The notes under the pieces were generated by a model. That model saw only the letters and a program-made list of their open reading frames with translations, did not search any database and was not told the origin of the DNA. A stretch of DNA of 64,000 nucleotides from Algibacter miyuki (lineage in GTDB: Bacteria > Bacteroidota > Bacteroidia > Flavobacteriales > Flavobacteriaceae): contig NZ_JAUFQP010000010.1 of assembly GCF_030409805.1 (NCBI RefSeq), positions 67,001-131,000 of the forward strand, written 5' to 3'. Both the position numbers and the translations under genes were made by a program. Below, one piece after another: positions 45,208 through 53,541 of the stretch (the stretch's first letter is position 1; each line of letters opens with the position of its first letter).

Positions 45208-45519
45208 TTGTATAAAAATAATAGTTGCCCGTTACATTATACCATGAATTTAATAGGTACAAAATGGAAACCTTTGATTTTGTTTCATTTATTAGAAGGC
45301 GATTTGCGTTCAGGTATTTTACAGAAGAAAATTGCAGGTATTTCGAACAAAATGTTTACTCAAACCGTTAGAGACTTAGAAAAAGATGGATTAATCTCTC
45401 GAAAAGTATTTCCGGTAGTGCCACCAAAAGTAGAATACGGCTTAACGGAAAGAGGAAAATCTCTTGAAGATATTTTAAGACGTTTGGATAAATGGGGATT
45501 AGACGATTGTAAAAATTAA
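45208..45519 (+). CDS. HxlR-family winged-helix transcriptional regulator
   Basis: This 103-residue regulator has the HxlR pattern: NNSCPLHYTMNLIGTKWKPLILFHLLEGDLR with the conserved Cys at residue 7 (the redox or aldehyde-sensing position in relatives such as YodB and HypR), then ISNKMFTQTVRDLEKDGLISRKVF and a wing VPPKVEYGLTERGKSL. The start is TTG at 45208, since an in-frame stop lies just upstream and an ATG start at residue 13 would lose the conserved CPL. It is divergent from the glyoxalase gene, which it may control in response to electrophiles. Confidence 0.9.
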   Translation: MYKNNSCPLHYTMNLIGTKWKPLILFHLLEGDLRSGILQKKIAGISNKMFTQTVRDLEKDGLISRKVFPVVPPKVEYGLTERGKSLEDILRRLDKWGLDDCKN

Positions 45520-45574
45520 TGAGTTTGATACATTTCTAACTTGTTGCAACAACAGATATCCCAAACAATTAAAT

Positions 45575-45582
45575 TATATTTG
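45575..45582 (+). promoter_or_regulatory. -7 promoter element of trmD
   Basis: TATATTTG is an exact TAnnTTTG match, ending 19 nt before the trmD start codon. Confidence 0.5.
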
Positions 45583-45601
45583 CGGCATATAAAAATGAAT
45601 T

Positions 45602-46279
45602 ATGCGCATAGATATTATTACGGTTTTACCCGAGTTATTGAAGAGTCCGTTTGAGGCTTCTATTTTAAAACGTGCTATTGAAGCTGGTTTGGTTGAAGTT
45701 CATTTTCATAATTTACGAGATTATACCACTGATAATTACAAATCGATAGACGATACCCAGTTTGGTGGTGGCGCTGGTATGGTTATGATGGTGGAGCCTA
45801 TTGATAAATGTATAACCGATTTAAAATCGCAACGTGATTACGACGAAGTGATTTACATGACACCCGATGGTGAAACCTTAAAACAAGGTATTGCCAACCA
45901 GTTATCGATGCATGAAAATATTATTATTTTATGCGGACATTATAAAGGTGTAGACCAACGTGTGCGCGACCAATTTATAACCCGTGAAATTTCTATTGGA
46001 GATTATGTGCTTTCTGGTGGTGAACTAGGAGCTGCTGTACTTTGCGATGCCGTAATTAGATTAATACCAGGGGTTTTAGGGAATGAAACATCTGCCCTAA
46101 CCGATTCTTTTCAAGATAATTTATTAGCCCCTCCTATTTATACAAAACCAAGAGAATATAAAGGTTGGAAAGTTCCGGAATTATTATTTAGCGGAAATTT
46201 TCCTGAAATTGAAAAATGGAGAGAAGAGCAAGCTTACGAGCGTACTAAAAAATTGAGACCAGATTTATTAGACGAATAA
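45602..46279 (+). CDS. trmD: tRNA (guanine-N1)-methyltransferase
   Basis: TrmD methylates G37 of tRNAs, which prevents frameshifting. The 225-residue SPOUT enzyme has the N-terminal [25 protein letters not shown], the [13 protein letters not shown] block, [15 protein letters not shown] and the trefoil-knot SAM site [21 protein letters not shown]. The C-terminal region has [22 protein letters not shown]. All are standard. rplS lies about 1.1 kb downstream, beyond the DTW gene and a dispersed repeat, so the usual trmD-rplS pairing is interrupted here. Confidence 0.97.
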   Translation: MRIDIITVLPELLKSPFEASILKRAIEAGLVEVHFHNLRDYTTDNYKSIDDTQFGGGAGMVMMVEPIDKCITDLKSQRDYDEVIYMTPDGETLKQGIANQLSMHENIIILCGHYKGVDQRVRDQFITREISIGDYVLSGGELGAAVLCDAVIRLIPGVLGNETSALTDSFQDNLLAPPIYTKPREYKGWKVPELLFSGNFPEIEKWREEQAYERTKKLRPDLLDE

Positions 46280-46335
46280 AGGGTTGCGGGTATACTTTAG
46301 TTGTTCCCTATTAGAAAAATAAAAAGATATCCACT

Positions 46336-47061
46336 TTGCAAGTAGAAATAGAAAACCATAGAATAACATGTTACAAATGCATGAGGCCAACAAGCACTTG
46401 TATTTGCAAATACATTAGCCCTTTGCAGACTAAGACACGTTTTATTATTCTGATGCATCCCAAGGAATACAAAAAAGAAAAAAGCGGAACGGGACATATA
46501 ACGAAGCTTCAACTTGAAAATTCGGAAATTATAGTTGGTGTCGATTTTACCGATAATAAGCGTGTAAATGAGATACTTGCTAAAGAAAATTGTTCTTCTT
46601 TTTTACTTTACCCGGGAAAAGATAATTTCAACTTATCGGTAAGAGAACGTTCGGAAATTAATTCTTTTATGGGTCATAATCCACACATCTTTCTTATCGA
46701 CGGTACATGGCCTTGCGCCCGTAAAATGCTTAAACTAAGTAAGAATTTGCAAAAACTTAAAAGAGTGAGTTTTGATAATAAGATAAAATCGAAATTTATT
46801 ATCAAACAGCAGCCAGAATCGCTTTGCTTGAGTACTATTGAGTCTGTCTACACCGTTTTAAATTTGCTTAAAGAAGGTGATTTAGAACACTGCGAGACAA
46901 CCGACTTTCTTATTCCTTTTGAAAAAATGATTGAGCATCAACTTGACTATATGTTAAACCCAAATAGTCAAAGCTATGGTTCTACTAAGCACAGAGCGCT
47001 TATTCCTAAAACGATGTATAAGAAAAATACGGAAAGAAATATTATTTTTGAACAAGAATAG
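46336..47061 (+). CDS. DTW-domain tRNA-modification protein (TapT-like)
   Basis: This 241-residue protein has the DTW domain of tRNA-uridine aminocarboxypropyltransferases, which make acp3U. The N-terminal CYKCMRPTSTCICK holds four cysteines for zinc, followed by SGTGHITKLQLENSEIIVG, FLLYPGKDNF and LIDGTWPCARKML, where the DTW core is DGTW. The PKTMYKKNTERN C-terminus has basic residues for RNA. The start is TTG at 46336. It lies 56 bp after trmD, so both tRNA-modification genes may share a transcript. Family members act on position 20, 47 or others; the target here is unknown. Confidence 0.85.
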   Translation: MQVEIENHRITCYKCMRPTSTCICKYISPLQTKTRFIILMHPKEYKKEKSGTGHITKLQLENSEIIVGVDFTDNKRVNEILAKENCSSFLLYPGKDNFNLSVRERSEINSFMGHNPHIFLIDGTWPCARKMLKLSKNLQKLKRVSFDNKIKSKFIIKQQPESLCLSTIESVYTVLNLLKEGDLEHCETTDFLIPFEKMIEHQLDYMLNPNSQSYGSTKHRALIPKTMYKKNTERNIIFEQE

Positions 47062-47120
47062 ATGTTATTTCTCTCTAGATCGTTTTATGCCTTCCGGCTT
47101 GCTATTTGTTAGCGGATGCT

Positions 47121-47271
47121 TGTGTTAAGGATAGCAGCGGCATCCTTTTTGCGAAATTATAGATACTGCACTTTGGTTAATACTATAGTTTCAAAGACTA
47201 AAAAGCTCTTGAATTGAAGAACAGTTTTTGCAAAAAGATATAGCGGATAGCCTGACCTGAAAGGGAACACC
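47121..47271 (-). repeat. Dispersed intergenic repeat, copy C
   Basis: The ends GTTAAGGATAGCAGCGGCATCC (47123 on) and TAGCGGATAGCCTGACC...GGGAACACC match those of copy B (5228-5381) in the same orientation. The inner arms CATCCTTTTTGC and GCAAAAAGATATAGC are partly complementary. The copy is followed at once by the rplS promoter. It occupies most of the 334-bp gap between the DTW gene and rplS. Confidence 0.65.
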
Positions 47272-47289
47272 ATAAAAACTATAATTTTA

Positions 47290-47320
47290 ATTGTGAGCTT
47301 TAAAATAATAACTATCTTTG
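47290..47320 (+). promoter_or_regulatory. Promoter of rplS
   Basis: An ATTG -33-like element (47290-47293), a 19-nt spacer and an exact TATCTTTG -7 element (47313-47320) agree with the Bacteroidetes consensus TTTG-N19-TAnnTTTG. The leader to the rplS ATG is about 70 nt. Confidence 0.65.
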
Positions 47321-47395
47321 CAGCCAATTTCGGGTTAACCTCTGGCGAGAATCGTGAATGTTGTTCTGAATTAATAATTAAATAAATATAAAGAT

Positions 47396-47746
47396 ATGGA
47401 ATCTTTAGTAAAATTTGTTCAAGACGAATTTGTAACAAAAAAAGAGTTCCCAGAATTTGGAGCTGGAGACACAATTACTGTGTTTTACGAAATTAGAGAA
47501 GGTGAAAAAGTACGTACTCAGTTTTTTAGAGGTGTAGTTATTCAAAGAAGAGGATCTGGATCTTCTGAAACTTTTACAATTAGAAAAATGTCTGGTACTA
47601 TTGGGGTAGAACGTATTTTCCCTATTAATTTGCCTGCATTACAAAAAATAGAAGTTAACAAACGTGGTAAAGTTCGTAGAGCTAGAATCTACTACTTTAG
47701 AGGTTTAACTGGTAAAAAAGCCAGAATTACTGAACGCAGACGTTAA
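47396..47746 (+). CDS. rplS: 50S ribosomal protein L19
   Basis: L19 sits at the 30S-50S interface of the ribosome. The 116-residue protein has the canonical blocks FGAGDTITVFYEIREGEKVRTQFFRGVVIQRRGSG, FTIRKMSGTIGVERIFPINLP and KRGKVRRARIYYFRGLTGKKARITERR. Length and sequence are typical. It has its own promoter and an immediate strong terminator, so it is a single-gene transcript here. Confidence 0.98.
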   Translation: MESLVKFVQDEFVTKKEFPEFGAGDTITVFYEIREGEKVRTQFFRGVVIQRRGSGSSETFTIRKMSGTIGVERIFPINLPALQKIEVNKRGKVRRARIYYFRGLTGKKARITERRR

Positions 47747-47771
47747 TTGTAAAACTCTGTTTTACAACAAC

Positions 47772-47809
47772 ATAAAAAGCCTTAAGATAAATCTTAAGGC
47801 TTTTTTTAT
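47772..47809 (+). terminator. Intrinsic terminator of rplS
   Basis: AAAAAGCCTTAAGAT (47774-47788) pairs perfectly with ATCTTAAGGCTTTTT (47791-47805) to form a 15-bp stem, followed by more T. Confidence 0.92.
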
Positions 47810-47864
47810 TAACAAAAGTTAATAACTAAGGTTTATAACATGTTGATAACTAAAGCCTTAATTA

Positions 47865-47896
47865 TTTGGCAAATAGATATTGTAATAGTAACTTAG
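47865..47896 (+). promoter_or_regulatory. Possible promoter of an intergenic transcript
   Basis: TTTG (47865-47868), a 20-nt spacer and TAACTTAG (47889-47896), one mismatch from TAnnTTTG, form a Bacteroidetes-like promoter that faces 0.5 kb of DNA with no gene and a terminator at its end. Confidence 0.4.
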
Positions 47897-47901
47897 CAGT
47901 A

Positions 47902-48398
47902 GGGATAACGACAATGAAAGTTGGTTTCACTTAAAAACTGAATTTATGTTTATACCGATTTAAGAATACGTTCTTACAAATAATTGTTTTTTTGAGATTT
48001 TACAACATCGGGTGTATACGCGGGTTTGTAAAAAATAAGGATATTATACAGTACACCTGTTAAAGGCAGGTAGACTTATAATGGAATACCCTAATAACGG
48101 ATTTAATGAGAATTGAATCGACATTTAGAGTTATGCTTATTGTGGCTAAGTACAAATGCGAACAATGCGCAATGAGTATCGAAAAAAAACAGTTACATTG
48201 AAACATGAAGTAATAGGTCAATACATTTTGAAAATTGCAGACATGTTTCACTTGAGATAGAAAACTTGATTTAAACGGATTTTGATGAACTTCAAATCAA
48301 ATTAGTAAAATGCTAAGTTTAAAACATGTGTTACTATTTCAAAGAAAGCCATATCAAAGGAGATTAAGTTCTGCAGTGATATGGCTTTTATTTTTTAG
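47902..48398 (+). ncRNA. Candidate structured non-coding RNA of about 500 nt
   Basis: This stretch has no credible protein gene but is bounded by a promoter-like sequence (47865-47896) and a strong intrinsic terminator (48345-48388). Several complementary pairs inside suggest folding: TGAAACATG (48198-48206) with CATGTTTCA (48242-48250), TTGATTT with AAATCAA (about 48268-48302), TTTTACAA with TTGTAAAA (about 47999-48038), and GGGTGTA with TACACCT. I recognise no tmRNA, RNase P, SRP or 6S RNA signature. The AT-rich sequence makes some pairs expected by chance. A degraded gene is the alternative. Confidence 0.35.
48343..48395 (+). terminator. Intrinsic terminator at the end of the candidate RNA
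   Basis: AAAGCCATATCA (48345-48356) pairs perfectly with TGATATGGCTTT (48377-48388), with a 20-nt loop and a following T-run. No protein gene ends just before it on the plus strand. Confidence 0.75.
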
Positions 48399-48501
48399 AA
48401 CAGTTAACATCTTTTGATTTCGCTAGCTTCTGTCCTATTTACTTCTTAAAAAATCATGAATTACCCCACCTATGACGGGTTAAACACAAATTATTCTACG
48501 G

Positions 48502-48522
48502 AATAATAATAATAATAATAAT
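48502..48522 (+). repeat. (AAT)7 microsatellite
   Basis: Seven uninterrupted AAT units in the gap between the terminators at 48345-48388 and 48579-48612. It is not in a promoter of a known gene, so phase variation is unlikely to have an effect. Confidence 0.9.
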
Positions 48523-48578
48523 AGAAAAACACCTTTTTCTTCACGACACATTTCACTTTTTAACCTCATATTTTAAAC

Positions 48579-48612
48579 AAAAAAAAGTCGATGCATATAC
48601 ATCGACCTTTTG
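48579..48612 (-). terminator. Intrinsic terminator of the symporter gene
   Basis: GTCGATG (48587-48593) pairs with CATCGAC (48600-48606), with a 6-nt loop; on the minus strand it is followed by a long T-run (A-run at 48579-48586 on plus). Confidence 0.85.
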
Positions 48613-48637
48613 TTAAATTATAAAGTAAATACTATTC

Positions 48638-50224
48638 TTACGAGAAATAAATATAAATACCAATTACAATAACACAAATAGCTATACCAACAGTTTTTAA
48701 ATGTTTCCAAGGCGTGATATCCACTTGCTTTGTAAACTCTAAAGTAAAGGCCTCGCTACGCGGTCTAAGCTTACCTATGATTAACATAATAATGACGTTA
48801 AGCACAAATAAAATAGCCATAACATGTAAGAAATGAGGGTAATTGTCGGCCCCTACAACATAAGGTTTTACAATAAACTGACTAATACTATACAATACAA
48901 CTCCAGAAATAATAGCTACTTTTGCTGCAATCGCTGGCACATATTTAGTTAAATATCCAACCACAATAATGGTTAAAATAGGAATACTATAGCACCCGTT
49001 AACCTCTTGTAAATAACCAAATAAACCATCGGGAGCATTAGCTATTAAAGGTGCAATACACATCGATAAAATGGCAAGCACCACACCAAAAGATTTCCCT
49101 GCAAATACCGTTTGCTTTTCAGTAGCTTCTTTATTGATGTGAGATTTATAAATATCGATACCAAACAAGGTTACCGAACTGTTTAATGCCGAGTTAAACG
49201 AACTTAAAATAGCCCCAAACAAAACCGCTGCAAAGAACCCTACTAGAGCTGCTGGCAACACCGCTGTTACTAATCTTGGGTAAGCTTCATCTGGATTCTC
49301 TAAAGTATCTCCAAACATATGAAATGCAATAATACCTGGCAACACCACAATTAATGGCCCTAATATTTTAACGGCAGAAGCTAACAATAAACCCTTCTGC
49401 CCTTCTTTTAAGTTTTTTGCACCTAAAGCACGTTGTATTATGGCTTGGTTGGTTCCCCAATAAAACAACTGTACCAACATCATACCGGTGAAAATAGTTC
49501 CGAAAGGTATCGATGAATCGGAATCACCTAAAGCTTGAAACTTTTCTGGATTGGTCGTCATTAAAGTAGACATACCTTCTGTAATACTACCTTCTCCAAT
49601 AGCTAATAAACCGAAAAACGGAATTAACAAACCGCCAATTAATAAACCAACAGCATTAATAGTATCCGAGACAGCAACTGCTTTAAGCCCGCCAAAAATA
49701 GCATAAATAGAACCTATAATACCAATACCCCAAACGGTAATCCAAAGTGCAGTGGTTTTAGAAACACCTAATAATGTAGGTACGTCAAACATAGCATTGA
49801 TAGCCAAAGCTCCCGAATACAGTACAATTGGCAATAACACTATTACATAACCACTTAAGAACAAGCCTGAAGTTATGGTTTTTGTCATTTTATCGTAACG
49901 CTTTTCTAAAAACTGAGGCACGGTTGTAATCCCGCCCTTTAAATATCTAGGCAATAAAAACACGGCGGTAATTACCATAGCAATCGCGGCTAAAGTTTCC
50001 CAGGCCATTACTAAAATACCTTCTTTAAAAGCCGATCCGTTTAAACCTACTATTTGTTCTGTAGATAAATTGGTAAGCAATAAAGATCCAGCAATTACAA
50101 CTCCCGTAAGACTTCTACCTCCTAAAAAATAGCCGTCGGAAGAATCCTCATTTGATTTTCGCGTCGCTAAATAAGAAATGATAGCAACCAAAGCTGTAAA
50201 GCCTAAAAATGATAAAATTTGCAT
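48638..50224 (-). CDS. Sodium:solute symporter (SLC5/SSS family), probably for galactose or glucose
   Basis: This 528-residue membrane protein is of the SSS (SLC5) family, which couples sugar uptake to Na+. Thirteen to fourteen membrane helices are visible. Family features include DGYFLGGRSLTGVVIAGSLLLTNLSTEQIVGLNGSA near the N-terminus, the SGYVIVLLPIVLYSGALAI helix, the LKAVAVSDTINAVGLLIGGLLIPF region, and AAVLFGAILSSFNSALNSSVTLFGIDIYK, whose Ser residues may serve the Na+ site. It is divergent from galM-galK-galT across a shared regulatory region, so the likely substrate is galactose, as for Vibrio SGLT; that is an inference from context. Confidence 0.9.
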   Translation of the reverse strand: MQILSFLGFTALVAIISYLATRKSNEDSSDGYFLGGRSLTGVVIAGSLLLTNLSTEQIVGLNGSAFKEGILVMAWETLAAIAMVITAVFLLPRYLKGGITTVPQFLEKRYDKMTKTITSGLFLSGYVIVLLPIVLYSGALAINAMFDVPTLLGVSKTTALWITVWGIGIIGSIYAIFGGLKAVAVSDTINAVGLLIGGLLIPFFGLLAIGEGSITEGMSTLMTTNPEKFQALGDSDSSIPFGTIFTGMMLVQLFYWGTNQAIIQRALGAKNLKEGQKGLLLASAVKILGPLIVVLPGIIAFHMFGDTLENPDEAYPRLVTAVLPAALVGFFAAVLFGAILSSFNSALNSSVTLFGIDIYKSHINKEATEKQTVFAGKSFGVVLAILSMCIAPLIANAPDGLFGYLQEVNGCYSIPILTIIVVGYLTKYVPAIAAKVAIISGVVLYSISQFIVKPYVVGADNYPHFLHVMAILFVLNVIIMLIIGKLRPRSEAFTLEFTKQVDITPWKHLKTVGIAICVIVIGIYIYFS

Positions 50225-50255
50225 AATTTATATTGGTTTAGTTTAATTGAAAAAT

Positions 50256-50263
50256 CAAATATA
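50256..50263 (-). promoter_or_regulatory. -7 promoter element of the symporter gene
   Basis: On the minus strand this reads TATATTTG, an exact TAnnTTTG match, 31 nt before the symporter start. A TTTG lies upstream at a 15-nt spacing, shorter than the usual 19. Confidence 0.5.
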
Positions 50264-50296
50264 CCTAAATTCTATATGCAAAACATCAAAATAAAT

Positions 50297-50323
50297 AATT
50301 AAATGTAAAAATTACATTTAATT
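50297..50323. promoter_or_regulatory. Perfect palindrome between symporter and galM (probable galactose operator)
   Basis: AATTAAATGTAA (50297-50308) and TTACATTTAATT (50312-50323) are exact reverse complements separated by AAA. It lies just upstream of the galM promoter and about 35 bp upstream of the symporter -7 element, so a dimeric regulator bound here could control both. A smaller palindrome, ACTTGT-TAAT-ACAAGT (50334-50349), overlaps the galM -33 region. No regulator gene is adjacent. Confidence 0.6.
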
Positions 50324-50334
50324 TAATCAAACCA

Positions 50335-50365
50335 CTTGTTAATACAAGTCTAGTTAGTATCTTTG
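50335..50365 (+). promoter_or_regulatory. Promoter of the galM-galK-galT operon
   Basis: CTTG (50335-50338), a 19-nt spacer and an exact TATCTTTG (50358-50365) match the Bacteroidetes promoter. The expected start site is about 20-24 nt before the galM TTG start codon. Confidence 0.65.
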
Positions 50366-50393
50366 TAAAACCAACTTTTATATACTAAACATT

Positions 50394-51272
50394 TTGTACA
50401 CCATAAAACACATTGAAAATAGTCTTGAAATTCAAAACTCCGAACGTAGCGTTTACGCTAAAATCTGTTTGAATCAAGGTGCTAGTCTTCAAGTATTAAA
50501 ACTATCAAATTCACTTTTAATTGAAGATTTGAATCCCTTACCATATAAAGACACCTACGCATCTTCCATCCTATTTCCGTTTGCCAATAGAATAAAAGAT
50601 GGCACTTATACTTTTGAAGATAACATTTACAATTTTGAAATTAACGAAAAACCAAACAACAATGCCCTACACGGCTTAGTGTTTGACAAAACGTTTGATA
50701 TTGTAAATTCCGAAGCTACAGAAACAAGTGCTACCGTAGAATTAGTATATAACGAAACGCAACAAAATAATGGTTTTCCGTATACATTTTCTATTGCTTT
50801 AGAATACATATTCACCGAAACCACTTTAGACTTAAAGGTAAAAGTACTAAATACAGATGTCAAAGCTTTCCCATTTACACTGGGCTGGCACCCCTATTTT
50901 TTGAGCGATAATTTATTCGAAAGTGCTTTACAATTTGAAAGCTCAAAGAAAATGGTGTTTGACAACCGTATGATAACTTCGGAAGTTATAAAAAACCCTA
51001 ATCCTTCGGAAATTGAAATCAAAGACACGCCGTTAGACGATTGTTGGGAACTTGATAAAACTCACGTTACCTTCAAAACACCTCACTATACATTAACCAT
51101 TGATTCTTCCGAAGAAAACAGTTTTTTACAAAGTTACACGCCGCCAAAAGCGAACACTATTGCTATAGAACCAACTACCGGAGTTTCCGATAGTTTCAAT
51201 AATAAAATTGGATTAAAAACATTGGCTCCGAATGAAGATTACAGTCTTATTTGGACACTTAAACTAGACTAA
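50394..51272 (+). CDS. galM: Aldose 1-epimerase (mutarotase)
   Basis: GalM interconverts the alpha and beta forms of galactose or glucose. The 292-residue protein has the fold of the GalM family: FPFANRIKDGTYTFEDNIY (the Arg and Asn of the sugar site), NNALHGLVFDKTFDIV with a conserved His, FPFTLGWHPYFL with the catalytic-region His, and AIEPTTGVSDSFNN with the C-terminal Glu. The start is TTG at 50394. It is the first gene of the galactose operon and precedes galK by 18 bp. Confidence 0.92.
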   Translation: MYTIKHIENSLEIQNSERSVYAKICLNQGASLQVLKLSNSLLIEDLNPLPYKDTYASSILFPFANRIKDGTYTFEDNIYNFEINEKPNNNALHGLVFDKTFDIVNSEATETSATVELVYNETQQNNGFPYTFSIALEYIFTETTLDLKVKVLNTDVKAFPFTLGWHPYFLSDNLFESALQFESSKKMVFDNRMITSEVIKNPNPSEIEIKDTPLDDCWELDKTHVTFKTPHYTLTIDSSEENSFLQSYTPPKANTIAIEPTTGVSDSFNNKIGLKTLAPNEDYSLIWTLKLD

Positions 51273-51290
51273 CATCATACCATTTACACT

Positions 51291-52439
51291 ATGAACACCA
51301 CTTTAGTATCGAAAATTAAAACAGCTTTTGTTGAAAAATTCAACAACACGCCATTGCTTGTTTTTTCACCTGGTCGTATCAACATTATTGGCGAACATAC
51401 CGATTATAATGACGGTTTTGTATTTCCTGCAGCCGTAAATAAAGGTATTATTGCCGCGCTTAGCAAAAGTAACACCAACACCTCAACGGCTTGTGCTGCC
51501 GATTTTGATGATACCATTGAATTTTCGGTAAACAATATCAAGCCTATGGCTAAAGAAAGTTGGGGCAATTATGTTTTAGGTGTTATTGCTGAAATTCAGA
51601 AAGCAGGTAAAACCGTAGAGAATTTTAATATGGTTTTTGGTGGCGATATTCCGTCGGGTTCAGGTATGTCTAGTTCGGCTGCTTTAGAAAACAGTGTCGT
51701 ATTTGGCTTAAATGAATTGTTTGATTTAGGATTAACCAAAACGGAAATGATCTTTATTTCACAAAAAGCAGAGCATAATTACGTTGGTGTAAACTGCGGT
51801 ATTATGGACCAATACGCAAGTATGTTTGGAATTAAAAATCACGCCTTACTTTTAGATTGTCGTTCGGTGGAAGCTAAACCTTTCGAAATTAATTTTGAAA
51901 ACCACGAACTAATGCTCATCAACACCAATGTGAAACACAGTTTATCTGATAGTGCTTATAACGATCGCAGATTGGTTTGCGAACATATCTCTAAACTTTT
52001 AAACATAACCGCTTTAAGAGATGCTTCGGAAGCAGATTTGGAAACTATAAAAACACAAGTTAGCGAGACAGATTATCAAAAAGCCCTGTTTGTTATACAA
52101 GAAAATAACCGTGCCGAAAAAGCATCAGCAGCCATGCAAAATGGCGATTTAAATACTTTAGGTCAACTTATTTATGGCTCGCACAACGGCCTGCAACACC
52201 AGTACAAAGTGAGTTGTGATGAACTTGATTTTTTAGTTGAAAAAGCAAAAGAAAACCAATATATTTTAGGCGCACGTATGATGGGCGGTGGCTTTGGGGG
52301 CTGTACCATTAATTTAATTGCCAAGCATGCCGTAGCCGATTTTAAAACCTCGGTTTCCGAAGCTTATAAAAATAAATTTAATACCGATTGTTCGGTTTAT
52401 GCTGTTGAACTTTCCGATGGTACGCACCTTATAAAATAA
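51291..52439 (+). CDS. galK: Galactokinase
   Basis: GalK phosphorylates alpha-D-galactose to galactose-1-phosphate. The 382-residue GHMP kinase has the galactokinase signature GRINIIGEHTDYNDGFVFP (about 28-46), the ATP-binding loop GGDIPSGSGMSSSAALE (about 118-134), CGIMDQYASMFG with the catalytic Asp, and the C-terminal GARMMGGGFGGCTINL. All are intact. It is the middle gene of the galM-galK-galT operon, 24 bp before galT. Confidence 0.97.
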   Translation: MNTTLVSKIKTAFVEKFNNTPLLVFSPGRINIIGEHTDYNDGFVFPAAVNKGIIAALSKSNTNTSTACAADFDDTIEFSVNNIKPMAKESWGNYVLGVIAEIQKAGKTVENFNMVFGGDIPSGSGMSSSAALENSVVFGLNELFDLGLTKTEMIFISQKAEHNYVGVNCGIMDQYASMFGIKNHALLLDCRSVEAKPFEINFENHELMLINTNVKHSLSDSAYNDRRLVCEHISKLLNITALRDASEADLETIKTQVSETDYQKALFVIQENNRAEKASAAMQNGDLNTLGQLIYGSHNGLQHQYKVSCDELDFLVEKAKENQYILGARMMGGGFGGCTINLIAKHAVADFKTSVSEAYKNKFNTDCSVYAVELSDGTHLIK

Positions 52440-52463
52440 TTCTCAACCAAAAGACACTTTAAA

Positions 52464-53483
52464 ATGAATACCGATTTACAAGATTTTTCACATAAACGTT
52501 ATAATATTTTAACTGGCGAATGGGTTTTAGTTTCTCCTCACCGCGCTAAACGCCCTTGGCAAGGACAAAATGAAACTGTAAACAACGAAGTACGTCCATC
52601 GCACGACCCGAGCTGTTATTTATGTGCTGGAAACACCAGAATTAACGGTGAAATAAATCCGAAATACCAAGATGCTTTTGTATTTACAAACGATTTTGCC
52701 GCTTTACAAACCGATTCTAAAAAGTTTGAAGTTGAAGATGGCTTACTAAAAGCACAAAGCGAACAAGGCATTTGTAAAGTAATTTGCTTTAGTCCAGACC
52801 ACTCTAAAAGTTTGGCCGATATGGATGCTAAAGACATTGAAAAGGTGGTTTTTGCATGGCAACGAGAATTTAAAGAACTTGCTGAAAACGATTTAATAAA
52901 TTACGTTCAAATTTTTGAAAACAAAGGCGCTGTAATGGGTTGCAGCAATCCACATCCACATGGACAAATTTGGAGTCAAACTACGCTACCAAATGAGGTT
53001 GACAAGAAAAACACGCATCAATTAAACTATTTCAATAAAACTAAAAGCAGTCTTTTAGGCGATTATTTAGCTCAAGAATTAGAAAAACAAGAACGTATTA
53101 TATTCGAAAATGATGCCTTTGTAGTGCTTATTCCGTTTTGGGCAGTTTGGCCTTTTGAAACGATGATTGTTCCTAAAAAACAACAAAAAGATATTTTAGA
53201 ATTAACAGGAAATGAAACCCTGCTTTTTGGTGAAGCTATTTCGGTAATTACCAAAGCTTACGACAAATTATTCAATACCTCTTTTCCTTATTCTAGTGGT
53301 ATTCATCAAGCACCAACCAATGGTGAAGATAATGCACACTGGCACTGGCACATGAGCTTTTATCCGCCATTATTACGTAGTGCATCGGTTAAGAAATTTA
53401 TGGTTGGTTATGAAATGTTCGGTTCACCCCAACGTGATATTACTGCTGAAAGTGCCGTAAAAATGCTTCGCGATTTACTATAA
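52464..53483 (+). CDS. galT: Galactose-1-phosphate uridylyltransferase
   Basis: GalT moves UMP from UDP-glucose to galactose-1-phosphate in the Leloir pathway. The 339-residue protein has the nucleotidylation site NPHPHGQIW (second His of HPH at about residue 159 is the nucleophile region), a zinc-binding CYLCAGN site near residue 51 and HWHWHMSFYPPLLRS near the C-terminus. GalE is not in the window. It ends the operon and is followed by a terminator. Confidence 0.96.
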   Translation: MNTDLQDFSHKRYNILTGEWVLVSPHRAKRPWQGQNETVNNEVRPSHDPSCYLCAGNTRINGEINPKYQDAFVFTNDFAALQTDSKKFEVEDGLLKAQSEQGICKVICFSPDHSKSLADMDAKDIEKVVFAWQREFKELAENDLINYVQIFENKGAVMGCSNPHPHGQIWSQTTLPNEVDKKNTHQLNYFNKTKSSLLGDYLAQELEKQERIIFENDAFVVLIPFWAVWPFETMIVPKKQQKDILELTGNETLLFGEAISVITKAYDKLFNTSFPYSSGIHQAPTNGEDNAHWHWHMSFYPPLLRSASVKKFMVGYEMFGSPQRDITAESAVKMLRDLL

Positions 53484-53502
53484 AAATATCCTTTTTTTTA
53501 TA

Positions 53503-53541
53503 TACAAAAAGCCTTTCATTAGTTTGTAAAGGCTTTTTTTT
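53503..53541 (+). terminator. Intrinsic terminator of the galactose operon
   Basis: AAAAAGCCTTT (53506-53516) pairs with AAAGGCTTTTT (53528-53538); it has an 11-nt loop and is followed by T. Confidence 0.88.

Noticed and set aside
48060..48251. 63-codon minus-strand reading frame in the rplS-symporter gap
   Set aside because: Cysteine-rich composition without any family pattern; it conflicts with the plus-strand promoter and terminator layout, and arises from AT-rich sequence.
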